A DNA stretch of 64,000 bases from Sulfurospirillum multivorans DSM 12446 (GTDB lineage Bacteria; Campylobacterota; Campylobacteria; Campylobacterales; Sulfurospirillaceae): NCBI RefSeq assembly GCF_000568815.1, contig NZ_CP007201.1, forward strand, positions 2,985,654-3,049,653. The letters run 5' to 3'. Under the pieces are notes generated by a model. The model worked only from the letters and a program-made list of their open reading frames with translations, made no database searches and was not told the origin of the DNA. Within the stretch, counting starts at the first letter, position 1; each line of letters opens with the position of its first letter. A program made the position numbers and the translations under genes. Shown here one piece after another: positions 35,268 to 44,082 of the stretch.

Positions 35268-35312
35268 GAAGCCCCTATTCTAGGGCTTTAGAAAGTTGGC
35301 ACGTTAATTGCA
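35268..35312 (+). promoter_or_regulatory. Sigma-54 promoter of arrCAB with adjacent inverted repeat
   Basis: TGGCACGTTAATTGCA at 35297-35312 matches the sigma-54 consensus TGGCACG-N4-TTGC(A/T) at every defined position. Transcription should start near 35324, about 40 bases before the first gene. Just upstream, AAGCCC at 35269-35274 and GGGCTT at 35283-35288 form an inverted repeat that may be an activator site or a terminator for the other strand. The divergent operon encodes a sigma-54 activator, which fits. Confidence 0.88.
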
Positions 35313-35364
35313 GTAAGCACATTGTACTTGAAGAAAAGTTCAAAAAACTTTAAAGGAGTCCATG

Positions 35365-36201
35365 ATGCAATTATTGTGGGATATACGGGTCTCGCTCGAT
35401 CTGTTTTTGGGTGGTTTAGGTGTAGGAGCCTTCCTCGTGGGGGTTATACTTTACTATGTCGATGCAAAAGTTTACGATGGTTTTGTCAAAAAATCATTTG
35501 TGATTGCACCGCTTTTGGTGATAGCAGGATTGTTGCTGCTTCTTACAGAACTTGGTCGCCCCTTGAACGTTATTAAAACGATCTATGCGATTAATCCAAC
35601 ATCGTTTATGTCAATCGGTATCTTTTTACAAAGCGCGTTTGTAGCCGTTGCGCTTCTTATCGCCTTTAAAGTACTGACCAGTGGTGTTGAATCGCTTAGC
35701 TCAAAAATCGTTTACGCAGGTGCCATTCTTGCGGGACTCGTTGGTTTGTATCATGGATTTTTACTCTCCGGCATCGCAAAAGAGCCTTGGAACAACGCTA
35801 TTCCTGTTATTTTCTTTGTCTCGTCTATTCTTTCAGGTGCATCCTTGATGGTTCTACTGAACTTAGGAAGCCTAGAAAGTCTTGTAACACGCTTTAAACT
35901 TCCCCTGATCATCAACATGGTTTTAACCATTGAGTTAGCCGCTGTTTTTGCATGGGTTTACAATCTTGCCCTGACAACAGCATCTTCTAAACATGCCTAT
36001 GATGTTCTCATCAGCAACTTTAGTATGGAGTTTTGGGTACTGAGTATTTTAATGGGGTTAATTGCACCTTTAGCCATTTTCACATTGGTCATTTTAAACA
36101 AATTATCCCTCAAAGCAGTCGCCATTCCAACCTTCGCAATCATCGTTTTAGGAAGTTTTTTCCTCAAAAACTTAGTTGTTTATCTTGGTCAAGCAGTATA
36201 A
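35365..36201 (+). CDS. arrC: NrfD-type membrane anchor of arsenate respiratory reductase
   Basis: 278 residues; ATG at 35365 lies six bases after AAGGAG, and an adjacent ATG at 35362 is also possible. Eight or so membrane helices with the NrfD/PsrC pattern (FLGGLGVGAFLVG near the start, ELGRP about residue 65, YHGFLLS). NrfD proteins oxidise menaquinol and pass electrons to an iron-sulfur subunit. It is first in a three-gene operon. The same protein type serves polysulfide reductase, so the name rests on the catalytic subunit downstream. Confidence 0.8.
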   Translation: MQLLWDIRVSLDLFLGGLGVGAFLVGVILYYVDAKVYDGFVKKSFVIAPLLVIAGLLLLLTELGRPLNVIKTIYAINPTSFMSIGIFLQSAFVAVALLIAFKVLTSGVESLSSKIVYAGAILAGLVGLYHGFLLSGIAKEPWNNAIPVIFFVSSILSGASLMVLLNLGSLESLVTRFKLPLIINMVLTIELAAVFAWVYNLALTTASSKHAYDVLISNFSMEFWVLSILMGLIAPLAIFTLVILNKLSLKAVAIPTFAIIVLGSFFLKNLVVYLGQAV

Positions 36202-36211
36202 GGAGTCAATG

Positions 36212-38767
36212 ATGAGTATTAACAGAAGAGATTTTCTCAAAACAACAGCAGGAAGTGCTGCGGTAGCTTCAACCCTTTCTATTTTTCCAGAAGTTGTCGA
36301 AGCCAAAATTGGAGAGCTCGCCTACGAGGGCGAAGCAGGTAAATGGATGAGCTCAACCTGTCAAGGATGCACAAGTTGGTGTGCTATTCAAGGACTTGTT
36401 GTCGATGGTAAAGTCGTAAAAATCAGAGGCAATCCAAACTCTCCAAGTGGTGGTCGTATCTGCCCACGTCCACACTTAGCATTGCAACAAGTGTACGATC
36501 CAGATCGTGTTAAAACACCCCTTAAACGTACCAATCCTAAAAAAGGAAAAGGCGTTGATCCTAAATTTGTGCCTATTTCTTGGGATGAAGCCATTAACAC
36601 CATCGCTGATAAAATTATGGAGCTCATTAACGCTGGTGAAACACACAAATACCTTCTTATGCGTGGTCGTTACACCTATATGAATGAGATTATGTACAAC
36701 ACCTTTCCAAAACTCATTGGTAGCCCGAACAATATCTCTCACTCTGCGATTTGTGCCGAAGCTGAGAAGTTTGGTCGCTACTACACAGAAGGCTATTGGG
36801 ACTATGCCGATGCCGACTTGGATAACTGTAAATACCTTCTTGCATGGGGATGGGATGGAATTGCGTCCAACCGTCAAACACCCTGGTTTATGAATCAATT
36901 AGGCTATATGAAAGATAAAGCACGCATTACGGTCATTGACCCAAGACTTTCCGCTACCGCCTCAAAAGCAGATCGTTGGTTGCCAATTATCCCGGGGATG
37001 GATGGCGCACTTCAGATGGCAATTGCGCATGTGATTTTAAGTGAAGGGAGATGGAATAAAACCTTTGTAGGTAATTTTACCGATAAAATCAATTATTTTA
37101 TTCCTGAAAAAGAGGTGCCAAGCGAGCTCGAAGTCGAAGGCAAAGTCATTCCTGTCGTTTTTGAAGAAAACCATACGCATGGAGTAGTTGCATGGTGGAA
37201 TTTAGAGCTAAAAGACCGTACCCCAGAGTGGGCTGAAAAACTCACCGGTATCAGTGCTAAAGAGATCAAAGAAGTGGCACGTGAATTTGCAGCAGCAGGA
37301 AGTCGCGCAATATCATGGGTGAGCCCAGGGGCATCGATGCAAGTACGAGGTGCGTACTCTTCGTTTGGCGGACACGCTCTCAATGGTCTTGTAGGCTCGG
37401 TCGATGCTGAAGGCGGTATCTTACAAGGTAGTTCTGCCCCTTCTGCTAAAATGCCTGATTACAAACCATACTTGAATGAACAGCTTGAAAAAGCACTCAA
37501 ACAGAAAAAAATTGACCAACGTGGCACCAAAGGGTTCCCTGCACTCAATAAAAAAAGTGGCGGCGGTGTCGTAACCAGTCGTGTCGCACAAGCGATGATG
37601 GATAAAGATCCTTACGACATTAAAGTCGCTATTGGGTATTGGAATAACTTTGTTTTTTCTATCAATGGCTCTAATGTTTGGGAAAAAGCGATGGAACAGT
37701 TACCATTCTTTGCACACGTTACAACCAATATCGCTGAGATGAGCATGTATGCGGACATTGTTTTACCCGCTAAAATGCACCTTTTTGAACGCTATGGTTT
37801 TGTTAAAAACAAACAAAATATGTACGGGTATATGTCCATTCATCAACCATTGATTAAGCCGTATGGTGAAGCCAAAACCGATGAGACGGAGGTTCCCTTC
37901 TTACTCGCTCAAGCTTTAGCTAAAAAAGGGTTTGATGGTCCACTTCGCTATTTCCAAGACAATTTCAAAGATATAGAAACAGGAAAAACACCTGAAACTT
38001 CCGAAGAGTTCGATCTTAATGTTGTCAAGTTTCTCAGTAAACCTGTATGGGATGGCTCAAGTAATGACAAAGGCGATACCATCAACAGCTGGAATGAACT
38101 CCTCGAAAAAGGTGTTTGGAAAACCAAAAAATACAAACCCGGCAAAAAAATCGACAACTTTAAAACCGAAACGAAAAAATTCGAGTTTTACAGTGAAACA
38201 CTCAAAAAAGTGATGATTGAGCATGCCGAGAAAAATAAAATCACGGTGGATGAAGCGTTTGAAGCAGCAAACTATACCTGTAGAGGTGAGTTAGGCTTTG
38301 TTCCTCACTATGAAGAAGTGGTACGTCATGGTGACGAAGCGACCTATCCGTTTATCTTCTCCGAACATCGATCTCGCCTCAACCGCGAAGGTCGTAGCCA
38401 AAACTGCTCATGGTACTATGAGATCAAAGACGTTGATCCAGGTGATGTTGCGAACAAAGATGTGACCAAAATCAATCCACTTGATGGCAAAAAATTGGGG
38501 TTAAAAGATGGCGATAAAATCAAAATTTCTTCACCACAAGGTAGCCTTGAGAGTGAAGTGAAACTCTGGGAAGGAACGCGCCCTGGTGTTGTGATCAAAT
38601 GTTACGGACAAGGGCATTGGGCGTATGGTCGGGTAGGCTCTGAAGTTTTTGGTGCAAAACCAAGAGGCGGAAACAATAACGCCATCTTGTTCCACGATTA
38701 TGAACGTCTCAGTGGTGCAAACCCACGTCACGGCGGACTTTCACGCGTCAAAATTGAAAAGATATAG
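36212..38767 (+). CDS. arrA: Arsenate respiratory reductase catalytic subunit
   Basis: 851 residues from the ATG at 36212 (six bases after AGGAG). Tat signal INRRDFLKTTAGSA, then the [4Fe-4S] motif Cys50, Cys53, Cys57, Cys84. Residues known to shape the arsenate site in Shewanella ANA-3 ArrA (Arg165, Tyr166, His189, Cys193 as Mo ligand, Lys198, Tyr210) are all found with one constant offset of 12: Arg153, Tyr154, His177, Cys181, Lys186, Tyr198. The enzyme reduces As(V) to As(III) in the periplasm as terminal electron acceptor. Polysulfide or thiosulfate reductase was considered, but the offset-perfect site and the arsenic-type sensor favour ArrA over PsrA, PhsA and ArxA. Confidence 0.83.
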   Translation: MSINRRDFLKTTAGSAAVASTLSIFPEVVEAKIGELAYEGEAGKWMSSTCQGCTSWCAIQGLVVDGKVVKIRGNPNSPSGGRICPRPHLALQQVYDPDRVKTPLKRTNPKKGKGVDPKFVPISWDEAINTIADKIMELINAGETHKYLLMRGRYTYMNEIMYNTFPKLIGSPNNISHSAICAEAEKFGRYYTEGYWDYADADLDNCKYLLAWGWDGIASNRQTPWFMNQLGYMKDKARITVIDPRLSATASKADRWLPIIPGMDGALQMAIAHVILSEGRWNKTFVGNFTDKINYFIPEKEVPSELEVEGKVIPVVFEENHTHGVVAWWNLELKDRTPEWAEKLTGISAKEIKEVAREFAAAGSRAISWVSPGASMQVRGAYSSFGGHALNGLVGSVDAEGGILQGSSAPSAKMPDYKPYLNEQLEKALKQKKIDQRGTKGFPALNKKSGGGVVTSRVAQAMMDKDPYDIKVAIGYWNNFVFSINGSNVWEKAMEQLPFFAHVTTNIAEMSMYADIVLPAKMHLFERYGFVKNKQNMYGYMSIHQPLIKPYGEAKTDETEVPFLLAQALAKKGFDGPLRYFQDNFKDIETGKTPETSEEFDLNVVKFLSKPVWDGSSNDKGDTINSWNELLEKGVWKTKKYKPGKKIDNFKTETKKFEFYSETLKKVMIEHAEKNKITVDEAFEAANYTCRGELGFVPHYEEVVRHGDEATYPFIFSEHRSRLNREGRSQNCSWYYEIKDVDPGDVANKDVTKINPLDGKKLGLKDGDKIKISSPQGSLESEVKLWEGTRPGVVIKCYGQGHWAYGRVGSEVFGAKPRGGNNNAILFHDYERLSGANPRHGGLSRVKIEKI

Positions 38768-38781
38768 GGAAAGGATAGATT

Positions 38782-39480
38782 ATGACAAAAAAATATGGAA
38801 TGGTCATTGACCTTCACCGCTGTGTAGGATGTGGTGCGTGTGATTTGGCATGTAAAAGTGAAAATAATACCCCTGTAGGAATTAACTGGGCTAGCCACAC
38901 AACAGAGACTTATGGGGTTTTCCCAAAAGTAAGCTACAAACACACGCCTACTTTGTGTAACCATTGTGAAGATGCTCCTTGTGTCAGAGTGTGCCCGACT
39001 CATGCGATGCACAAAACAGATGAAGGTTTTGTCGTACATGATCCGAGCATTTGCATCGGCTGTAAAAGCTGTATGTTGGCTGATCCTTATGGCGTTATCT
39101 TTTTCAACAAAGAACATGCGTTTTTAGATTTTGCAACCGATACAAGCAGTGCCGTTAAAGATGGAACGTTCTCGAAAAAAGAGCTTTCCGATAAAGCCAA
39201 AGCACCTTTTCCTAACTTTAATGCGGCGCGTGGTGCGGATGGATACGAAGCAGTACGTCGTAAAGGTGCCGTTGAGAAGTGTTCATTTTGTAACCACCGC
39301 GTTGCAAAAGGGCTCTCTCCTGCATGTGTGGTAGCGTGTCCTGCAGATGCGCGTATTTTTGGTGATCTCAATGATGAGAAAAGCAAAATCGCAACCACAC
39401 TTAGAGCACACAAACCAACGGTGTTGCTTCCTGAAAAAGGCACAAACCCTAAAGTGTTCTATATCAGAGAGTACAACTAA
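38782..39480 (+). CDS. arrB: Iron-sulfur subunit of arsenate respiratory reductase
   Basis: 232 residues in the DmsB/PsrB family, which normally binds four [4Fe-4S] clusters. Cysteine groups: CVGCGACDLAC near the start, CNHCEDAPCVRVCP, CIGCKSCMLADP, and C-terminal CSFCNHR with CVVACP. In the third group the last ligand is Asp (LADPYG), where relatives have Cys (ACPYG). That cluster may be Asp-ligated or three-iron. The subunit moves electrons from ArrC to ArrA. AAAGGA precedes the start and a terminator follows. Confidence 0.85.
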   Translation: MTKKYGMVIDLHRCVGCGACDLACKSENNTPVGINWASHTTETYGVFPKVSYKHTPTLCNHCEDAPCVRVCPTHAMHKTDEGFVVHDPSICIGCKSCMLADPYGVIFFNKEHAFLDFATDTSSAVKDGTFSKKELSDKAKAPFPNFNAARGADGYEAVRRKGAVEKCSFCNHRVAKGLSPACVVACPADARIFGDLNDEKSKIATTLRAHKPTVLLPEKGTNPKVFYIREYN

Positions 39481-39483
39481 CCA

Positions 39484-39510
39484 AAGACCCTCTTTTGAGG
39501 GTCTTCTTAA
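39484..39510 (+). terminator. arrCAB terminator
   Basis: Perfect 9-bp stem AAGACCCTC (39484-39492) with GAGGGTCTT (39497-39505), loop TTTT, followed by a short T-rich stretch directly after the arrB stop. Confidence 0.85.
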
Positions 39511-39520
39511 TTTAATAGAG

Positions 39521-39645
39521 TTCTAAACACGTCATTAAAGCAAAGCTTCAAAGACTACGTTAACACTGGGTTTTCCTCGGCGAAATGCCCGCGCACCTTT
39601 GGTGCTTTTACTTCTTGCAAAATGGATTCTGCGAGAAGTCTAATA
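39521..39645 (+). repeat. Dispersed structured repeat, copy 1
   Basis: About 124 bases, strongly similar to 54491-54614 in the same orientation, although the neighbouring genes are unrelated. It folds into consecutive hairpins, including GCACC-TTT-GGTGC (39593-39605) and a terminal stem CTTCTTGCA (39611-39619) with TGCGAGAAG (39630-39638). Differences from copy 2 preserve pairing. It lies between the arr terminator and the PstS-like gene and may form its leader. It could be a structured RNA or a small non-autonomous mobile element. Confidence 0.7.
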
Positions 39646-39659
39646 CAGGAGTTGCACTT

Positions 39660-40457
39660 ATGCGTCTAATCTTTTTATGTCTTAGCTTTTTTTTATCCCT
39701 TCATAGCGCGGAACTCTCTTATGTAGGTTCATCAACCATTGGGAAAACTGTTTTGCCAGAATTTGCAAAAGAGTTTTCAAAAAATTATGGGCATACCTTT
39801 TCGCGTATTGAAAACCCTGGTTCTGGGCAAGGTGTTGATGCACTTTTGAAAGAGGAAACGGAACTGGCAGGTATTTCACGCGCCATTGAAACCAAAGAGA
39901 GAGCCTTAGGGCTTCGCTTTTTTATCATAGGGTACGACGCGATTGGCGTGGTTGTGCATAAAAATAACCCTGTCAAAAATCTCAGTATGGAACAACTCAA
40001 AGATATTTTCTCAGGCAAAATCAAAAACTGGAGTGAAGTCGGAGGAGATAATGCACCCATCGTTGTGGTCATAGAAACGCTTGCCGACAAACGCGCCACG
40101 CAAATTGTTTTTACAGAGATTGTTTTTGATACAAAAGTTTTAGTGGGAACCTACAGTAAGGATGCCATCGAAGTCGACGCTCCCATCGATGAAGTCAATT
40201 ATGTCAAAAACCACCCCAATGCCATTACCGCAGCGAGTATGGTTTTTGTGAAAAACACACCTGAAGTTCAGGCGTTAAGTATCAACGATGTCGAAGCGAT
40301 TGATAAAAATATTGCCGATGGCTCTTACCCAATTTCAAGGCCGTTAGTGCTTGTAACCAAAGAGAACCTCTCAACGGCTTTAGTGCAATTTCTAAACTAT
40401 GTTTACACCAAAGAGGCACAAGCGATTGTTGCTAAAACCTTTGTCGCCGTTCGATAG
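39660..40457 (+). CDS. PstS-like periplasmic phosphate/oxyanion-binding protein
   Basis: 265 residues from the ATG at 39660 (AGGAG eight bases before); an in-frame ATG at 39585 lies inside the structured repeat. Signal peptide (MRLIFLCLSFFLSLHSA), then the PstS fold with GSSTIGKTVLPEFA, GSGQGVDALL and the conserved DIFSGKIKNWSEVGG. The protein should bind phosphate or the related arsenate. No pstCAB transporter follows; instead a chemoreceptor gene starts 8 bases downstream, so it may serve sensing or taxis rather than uptake. Confidence 0.8.
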   Translation: MRLIFLCLSFFLSLHSAELSYVGSSTIGKTVLPEFAKEFSKNYGHTFSRIENPGSGQGVDALLKEETELAGISRAIETKERALGLRFFIIGYDAIGVVVHKNNPVKNLSMEQLKDIFSGKIKNWSEVGGDNAPIVVVIETLADKRATQIVFTEIVFDTKVLVGTYSKDAIEVDAPIDEVNYVKNHPNAITAASMVFVKNTPEVQALSINDVEAIDKNIADGSYPISRPLVLVTKENLSTALVQFLNYVYTKEAQAIVAKTFVAVR

Positions 40458-40465
40458 GAGTTCAG

Positions 40466-42168
40466 ATGAATCACTTTAAATTAACCCTACATGCTAAAAT
40501 TTTTACGTTAATGTTTCTCTTTTTTCTTCTGTTTGTAGGCTATGGTTCCTACCTCTCTTTTCCTTTTTTAGTATGGAAAATCAAATGGAGAGCCGACTGG
40601 ATTCTGTTTCATCCAAGACAGCGCATCAAAGCGATGAACTCTCAAACCTTGATACCTTGCAAAAAGAGATCGCCCTTCTTTTGGAAGCAAAAACACTCTT
40701 TGAGTCTATGGAAAAAGCGCAAAAAAACTATGCCTCTTTACACGATGGTGCGTATTGGCTTGATTTTAACGCACTCTATTCCACGCTTGAAAAAGCCCTC
40801 AATCATCCTTTATTGATAGCGCTTTCACCCACTCTGAAAGCTGGATTTGAAAGCCTTAAGGAAGATTTTGAGAGTATGGATAAGCTCATCGTCTCCTTTA
40901 ATGACGAACGTGCCAAACAAATTTCACTGATCTCACTTTCTCCAAAAATTGACCGCTTTAAAGCGCTGATTGATACAGCAATGAACCAAAGAGAAGCAAT
41001 ACGCCAAAATGTCATTGCCTCAGCCATTGAAACACAAACCCTTACCCTAGAAGGGGTAAAAGAGCTCAAAATTGCCAATGATACGATGCACCGCAAAATG
41101 GTCATCATCAATAGTGTTGGAGGCGTTATCGCTCTAGTGATGCTCTGCTTAGCGACCTATTTGCCGACGATACTCTCCAAGCAACTCAAACAGTTTAGAG
41201 AAGCGTTTCGAGTGCTCTCCGATGGGGATTTCAGGCATAAACTCACCTTTACTGGTACCGATGAAGTCGCAGAACTAGGCCCTTTATACAATAGCATTGT
41301 GGAGAACTTGAGCCAAAAAATTCATTTCATTGTGGCAAAAGCGAAGGAGCTTGATCATATCGCTACGGTGGTTAGTCAAATTGTAATAACGCTTGAAAAA
41401 ACAGCAGAACACGTCTCAACGCATACCCAAAAAATTAATGAAACCAATCAGAATTTTAGTGCCATTTCCCAACAAATTAGGCTCATTACCAGTGCCACCA
41501 TCGAAGATGCCCAAACGCTTCTAAACAATAATACACACGTCAGCAGTACCGTGCAAGTCTCCATTGACGATCTTAAAATGGCGGCGCATGCCACAAGCGA
41601 AATTCAACAAACGACAGAATCCCTCGCCATTGCAACCGAACAAATCAGTCAAATTCTTTTAGCGATTGAAGATATTTCAGATCAGACCAATCTTTTAGCC
41701 CTAAATGCTGCCATTGAAGCGGCGCGTGCGGGAGAACATGGGCGTGGGTTTGCGGTTGTCGCTGATGAAGTGCGTCATCTAGCAGAAATGTCGCATCAAG
41801 CGACAGGGAACATTGAGCACATTGTTGCCAATGTCCATGGTAAAGCATTGGAAGTCAAAGGGCAAATTGAACAAAGTGCACAAAGCTTGCAAGAGGTTAT
41901 TTCACAAACCCAAATTGCGCTTGGCTCTTTTGATGGCATTAGCCATGCGATTATGGCGCTCAATCAAGAACTCAATACCGTAGAGCATGAGACCAATACA
42001 CAGCAAAAAGAGAGCTTGCAAATCCATAAAGTCACCACAGAACTCACCGTCCAGACGCATTCAATGGCTGAAATCTCTAATGAACTTTTATCGTTTTCCA
42101 AACAGCTAAAAATAACGGCCGACGCACTTCAAGCCAACATGCAAGAGTTCAAACTGCAAGCTTTTTAG
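40466..42168 (+). pseudogene. Methyl-accepting chemotaxis protein with a frameshift in a T run
   Basis: The first frame (from 40466) gives the N-terminal membrane helix; the rest, from about 40573, is two frames later. Adding one T to the six-T run at 40564-40569 joins them into one protein of about 567 residues: helix 1, a helical periplasmic domain (about 40-205), helix 2, HAMP, and the conserved MCP hairpin tip ([20 protein letters not shown]). This may be a sequencing error, a mutation or phase variation. The gene is coupled to the PstS-like protein, a likely ligand presenter. Confidence 0.82.
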
Positions 42169-42211
42169 GAGGGTGAAATATCTTTACATGTAAAGCCTAA
42201 ACAAAAAAGCC

Positions 42212-43219
42212 TTACGTGCCTAAAAGGGAGCTGTAACGCGTCTCTTCCATGGCACGTCCTGCGCCTAGGATGATGTTGTGCAGAGGATTTTCCACAAGAT
42301 TGACCTGTATCTCTAATTTCTCACTGAGGTAGCGATCGAGCCCTTGAAGCATCGACGAGCCGCCTGTAAGCAAGATGCCTTGATCGTAAATATCTTGCGC
42401 AAAGGAAGGCGGGAGCTCTGAGAGTAGCGAATGGGTGAGTGCTACCATTTTATCGGCAAGAGGCATGATGGCACGGTGTACATCGGTGGAGCTGACCACA
42501 AAACTTTCAGGAAGTCTTGAGACGAGATTTTTTATATTGATCTTCATCGTTTTTTCTTCGTTTTCAAACAAATTTCCCAGCTCTTTTTTCAAACGCTCCG
42601 CATCGTTATGTGAGACGAGAATACGCTTATGCGCTTTAAAATACTCGATAATCGCCTCATCAAGATCATTCCCCGCAAGACGAAGCGACTTACTCATCAC
42701 AATGCCATTGCATGAAAGCAGTGAAATATCGCTCACGCCTGCACCAATGTCAAGCACTAAAACACCTTTGGGTAGCTCAATGGACTGCATGGAACCAAGG
42801 GCTGCAGAAAAAGGGTCTTTGATGAGCATCACATCACGCGCACCCCCATCTTTGCACGCTTCTATCACCGCACTTCGCTCCATGGACGTCAAATCACTCG
42901 GAACACTCACCACGATGGTTGGCTTGAAAAAACGACGTTGTGCAATGCGGGAAATCACCTCTTTGATGTAGGCTTTCGCCACGGTCAAATTAGCGATTGC
43001 TCCTCTGGAGAGCGGATGCATCACTTCAATGTATTTTGGGTTTTTACCCCACATGCGCCTTGAAGAAGCACCGCCATCAAAAAATGAGTTTCGGTTATTA
43101 TCAAAGGCAATGGACGTTGGCTCATCTAAAATGATCCCACGACTGGGTTGATACACCAGTGTATTATTGGTGCCAAGATCAATAGCAAAGGCGTTGGTAG
43201 ATCGGAGAATTGCAAACAT
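42212..43219 (-). CDS. MreB-like rod shape-determining protein
   Basis: 335 residues, an actin-fold protein with phosphate-1 loop AIDLGTNNT (about 12-20), LDIGAGVSDISLL (phosphate 2) and LTGGSSMLQGL (adenosine loop). MreB filaments direct cell-wall synthesis. Here it overlaps the terC stop (TAATG) rather than lying with mreC, and shows several unusual stretches (GGASSRRMWGKNP), so it may be a second MreB or an MreB-like ATPase and not the main copy. Confidence 0.85.
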   Translation of the reverse strand: MFAILRSTNAFAIDLGTNNTLVYQPSRGIILDEPTSIAFDNNRNSFFDGGASSRRMWGKNPKYIEVMHPLSRGAIANLTVAKAYIKEVISRIAQRRFFKPTIVVSVPSDLTSMERSAVIEACKDGGARDVMLIKDPFSAALGSMQSIELPKGVLVLDIGAGVSDISLLSCNGIVMSKSLRLAGNDLDEAIIEYFKAHKRILVSHNDAERLKKELGNLFENEEKTMKINIKNLVSRLPESFVVSSTDVHRAIMPLADKMVALTHSLLSELPPSFAQDIYDQGILLTGGSSMLQGLDRYLSEKLEIQVNLVENPLHNIILGAGRAMEETRYSSLLGT

Positions 43220-43962
43220 TATGACTCTTTAGGTACGACTGATTTTTTAATTTTTTTCTTACGACTGTAGATGTTAATCGACTCAACTGCAAGGGAGAAT
43301 GCCATCGCAAAGTAAACATATCCTTTTGAGATATGAAGCCCCAACCCTTCAGCGATCAGTGTCACACCAACTAAGATCAAAAAGGAGAGTGCTAAGATTT
43401 TAATGGTAGGGTTCGTATCGATAAAATTAGAGATACCTTTACTCGCAAACATCATCACCCCAACAGCAATCACAACGGCTAAAATCATAACGATGATGTC
43501 ATTGGCCATACCCACCGCCGTAATGACCGAATCAAGGGAAAAGACAATGTCTAAGATTGCGATCTGAATGAGTGTATTGAAAAAACCGCGTGAGCCTTTT
43601 TTGAGCTCTTTTGCCTCTTCGCCTGCCTCTTCAATATCTTGGTGAATCTCCGTCGTTGACTTTGCAAGCAGAAAAAGTCCTCCGATGATTAAGATCAAAT
43701 CGCGCCCTGAAATAGCTTGCCCAAGAATAGTAAAAAGCGGTGTTGTAAGCTTCATAATCCAAAAGAGTGATAGCAAGAGCATGATGCGGGTGATCATCGC
43801 AAGAGCAAGTCCAAAAATACGACCTTTATCTCTTTGATGCGCCGGCAAACGCCCTACTAAAATCGCAATAAAGATAATATTGTCGATGCCAAGCACGATT
43901 TCTAAAGCCGTCAAGGTCAATAACGCCATAAGCGCTTCGAGGGTAAACAACGATTCTAACAT
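43219..43962 (-). CDS. TerC-family membrane protein
   Basis: 247 residues with about seven membrane helices and the paired TerC acidic motifs ALEIVLGIDNIIFI (about 20-33) and DIVFSLDSVITAVG (about 135-148). Family members are linked to tellurite resistance and, more recently, to Mn(II) export or metalation of exported enzymes. No ter genes are nearby. It is first in a two-gene operon with the mreB-like gene. Confidence 0.88.
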   Translation of the reverse strand: MLESLFTLEALMALLTLTALEIVLGIDNIIFIAILVGRLPAHQRDKGRIFGLALAMITRIMLLLSLFWIMKLTTPLFTILGQAISGRDLILIIGGLFLLAKSTTEIHQDIEEAGEEAKELKKGSRGFFNTLIQIAILDIVFSLDSVITAVGMANDIIVMILAVVIAVGVMMFASKGISNFIDTNPTIKILALSFLILVGVTLIAEGLGLHISKGYVYFAMAFSLAVESINIYSRKKKIKKSVVPKES

Positions 43963-44082
43963 TTCATTCTTTCCTGATTTTTGTTTGTTTCATTGTACCG
44001 ACTTTTGGGTATAACTCTTCTTAGTAAATCCTCTTGTTAAGCTATGTAAGTTATAATACACTTCCTAAAATAAGGAGTCTGT

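Noticed and set aside
36212-39480. Polysulfide/thiosulfate reductase (psr/phs) instead of arrAB
   Set aside because: Subunit types are alike, but all six arsenate-site residues align with Shewanella ArrA at one offset and the divergent sensor set is of the arsenic type.
39521-39645. Integron attC site or CRISPR-like repeat
   Set aside because: There is no integrase gene, no cassette layout and no spaced array; only two distant copies exist.
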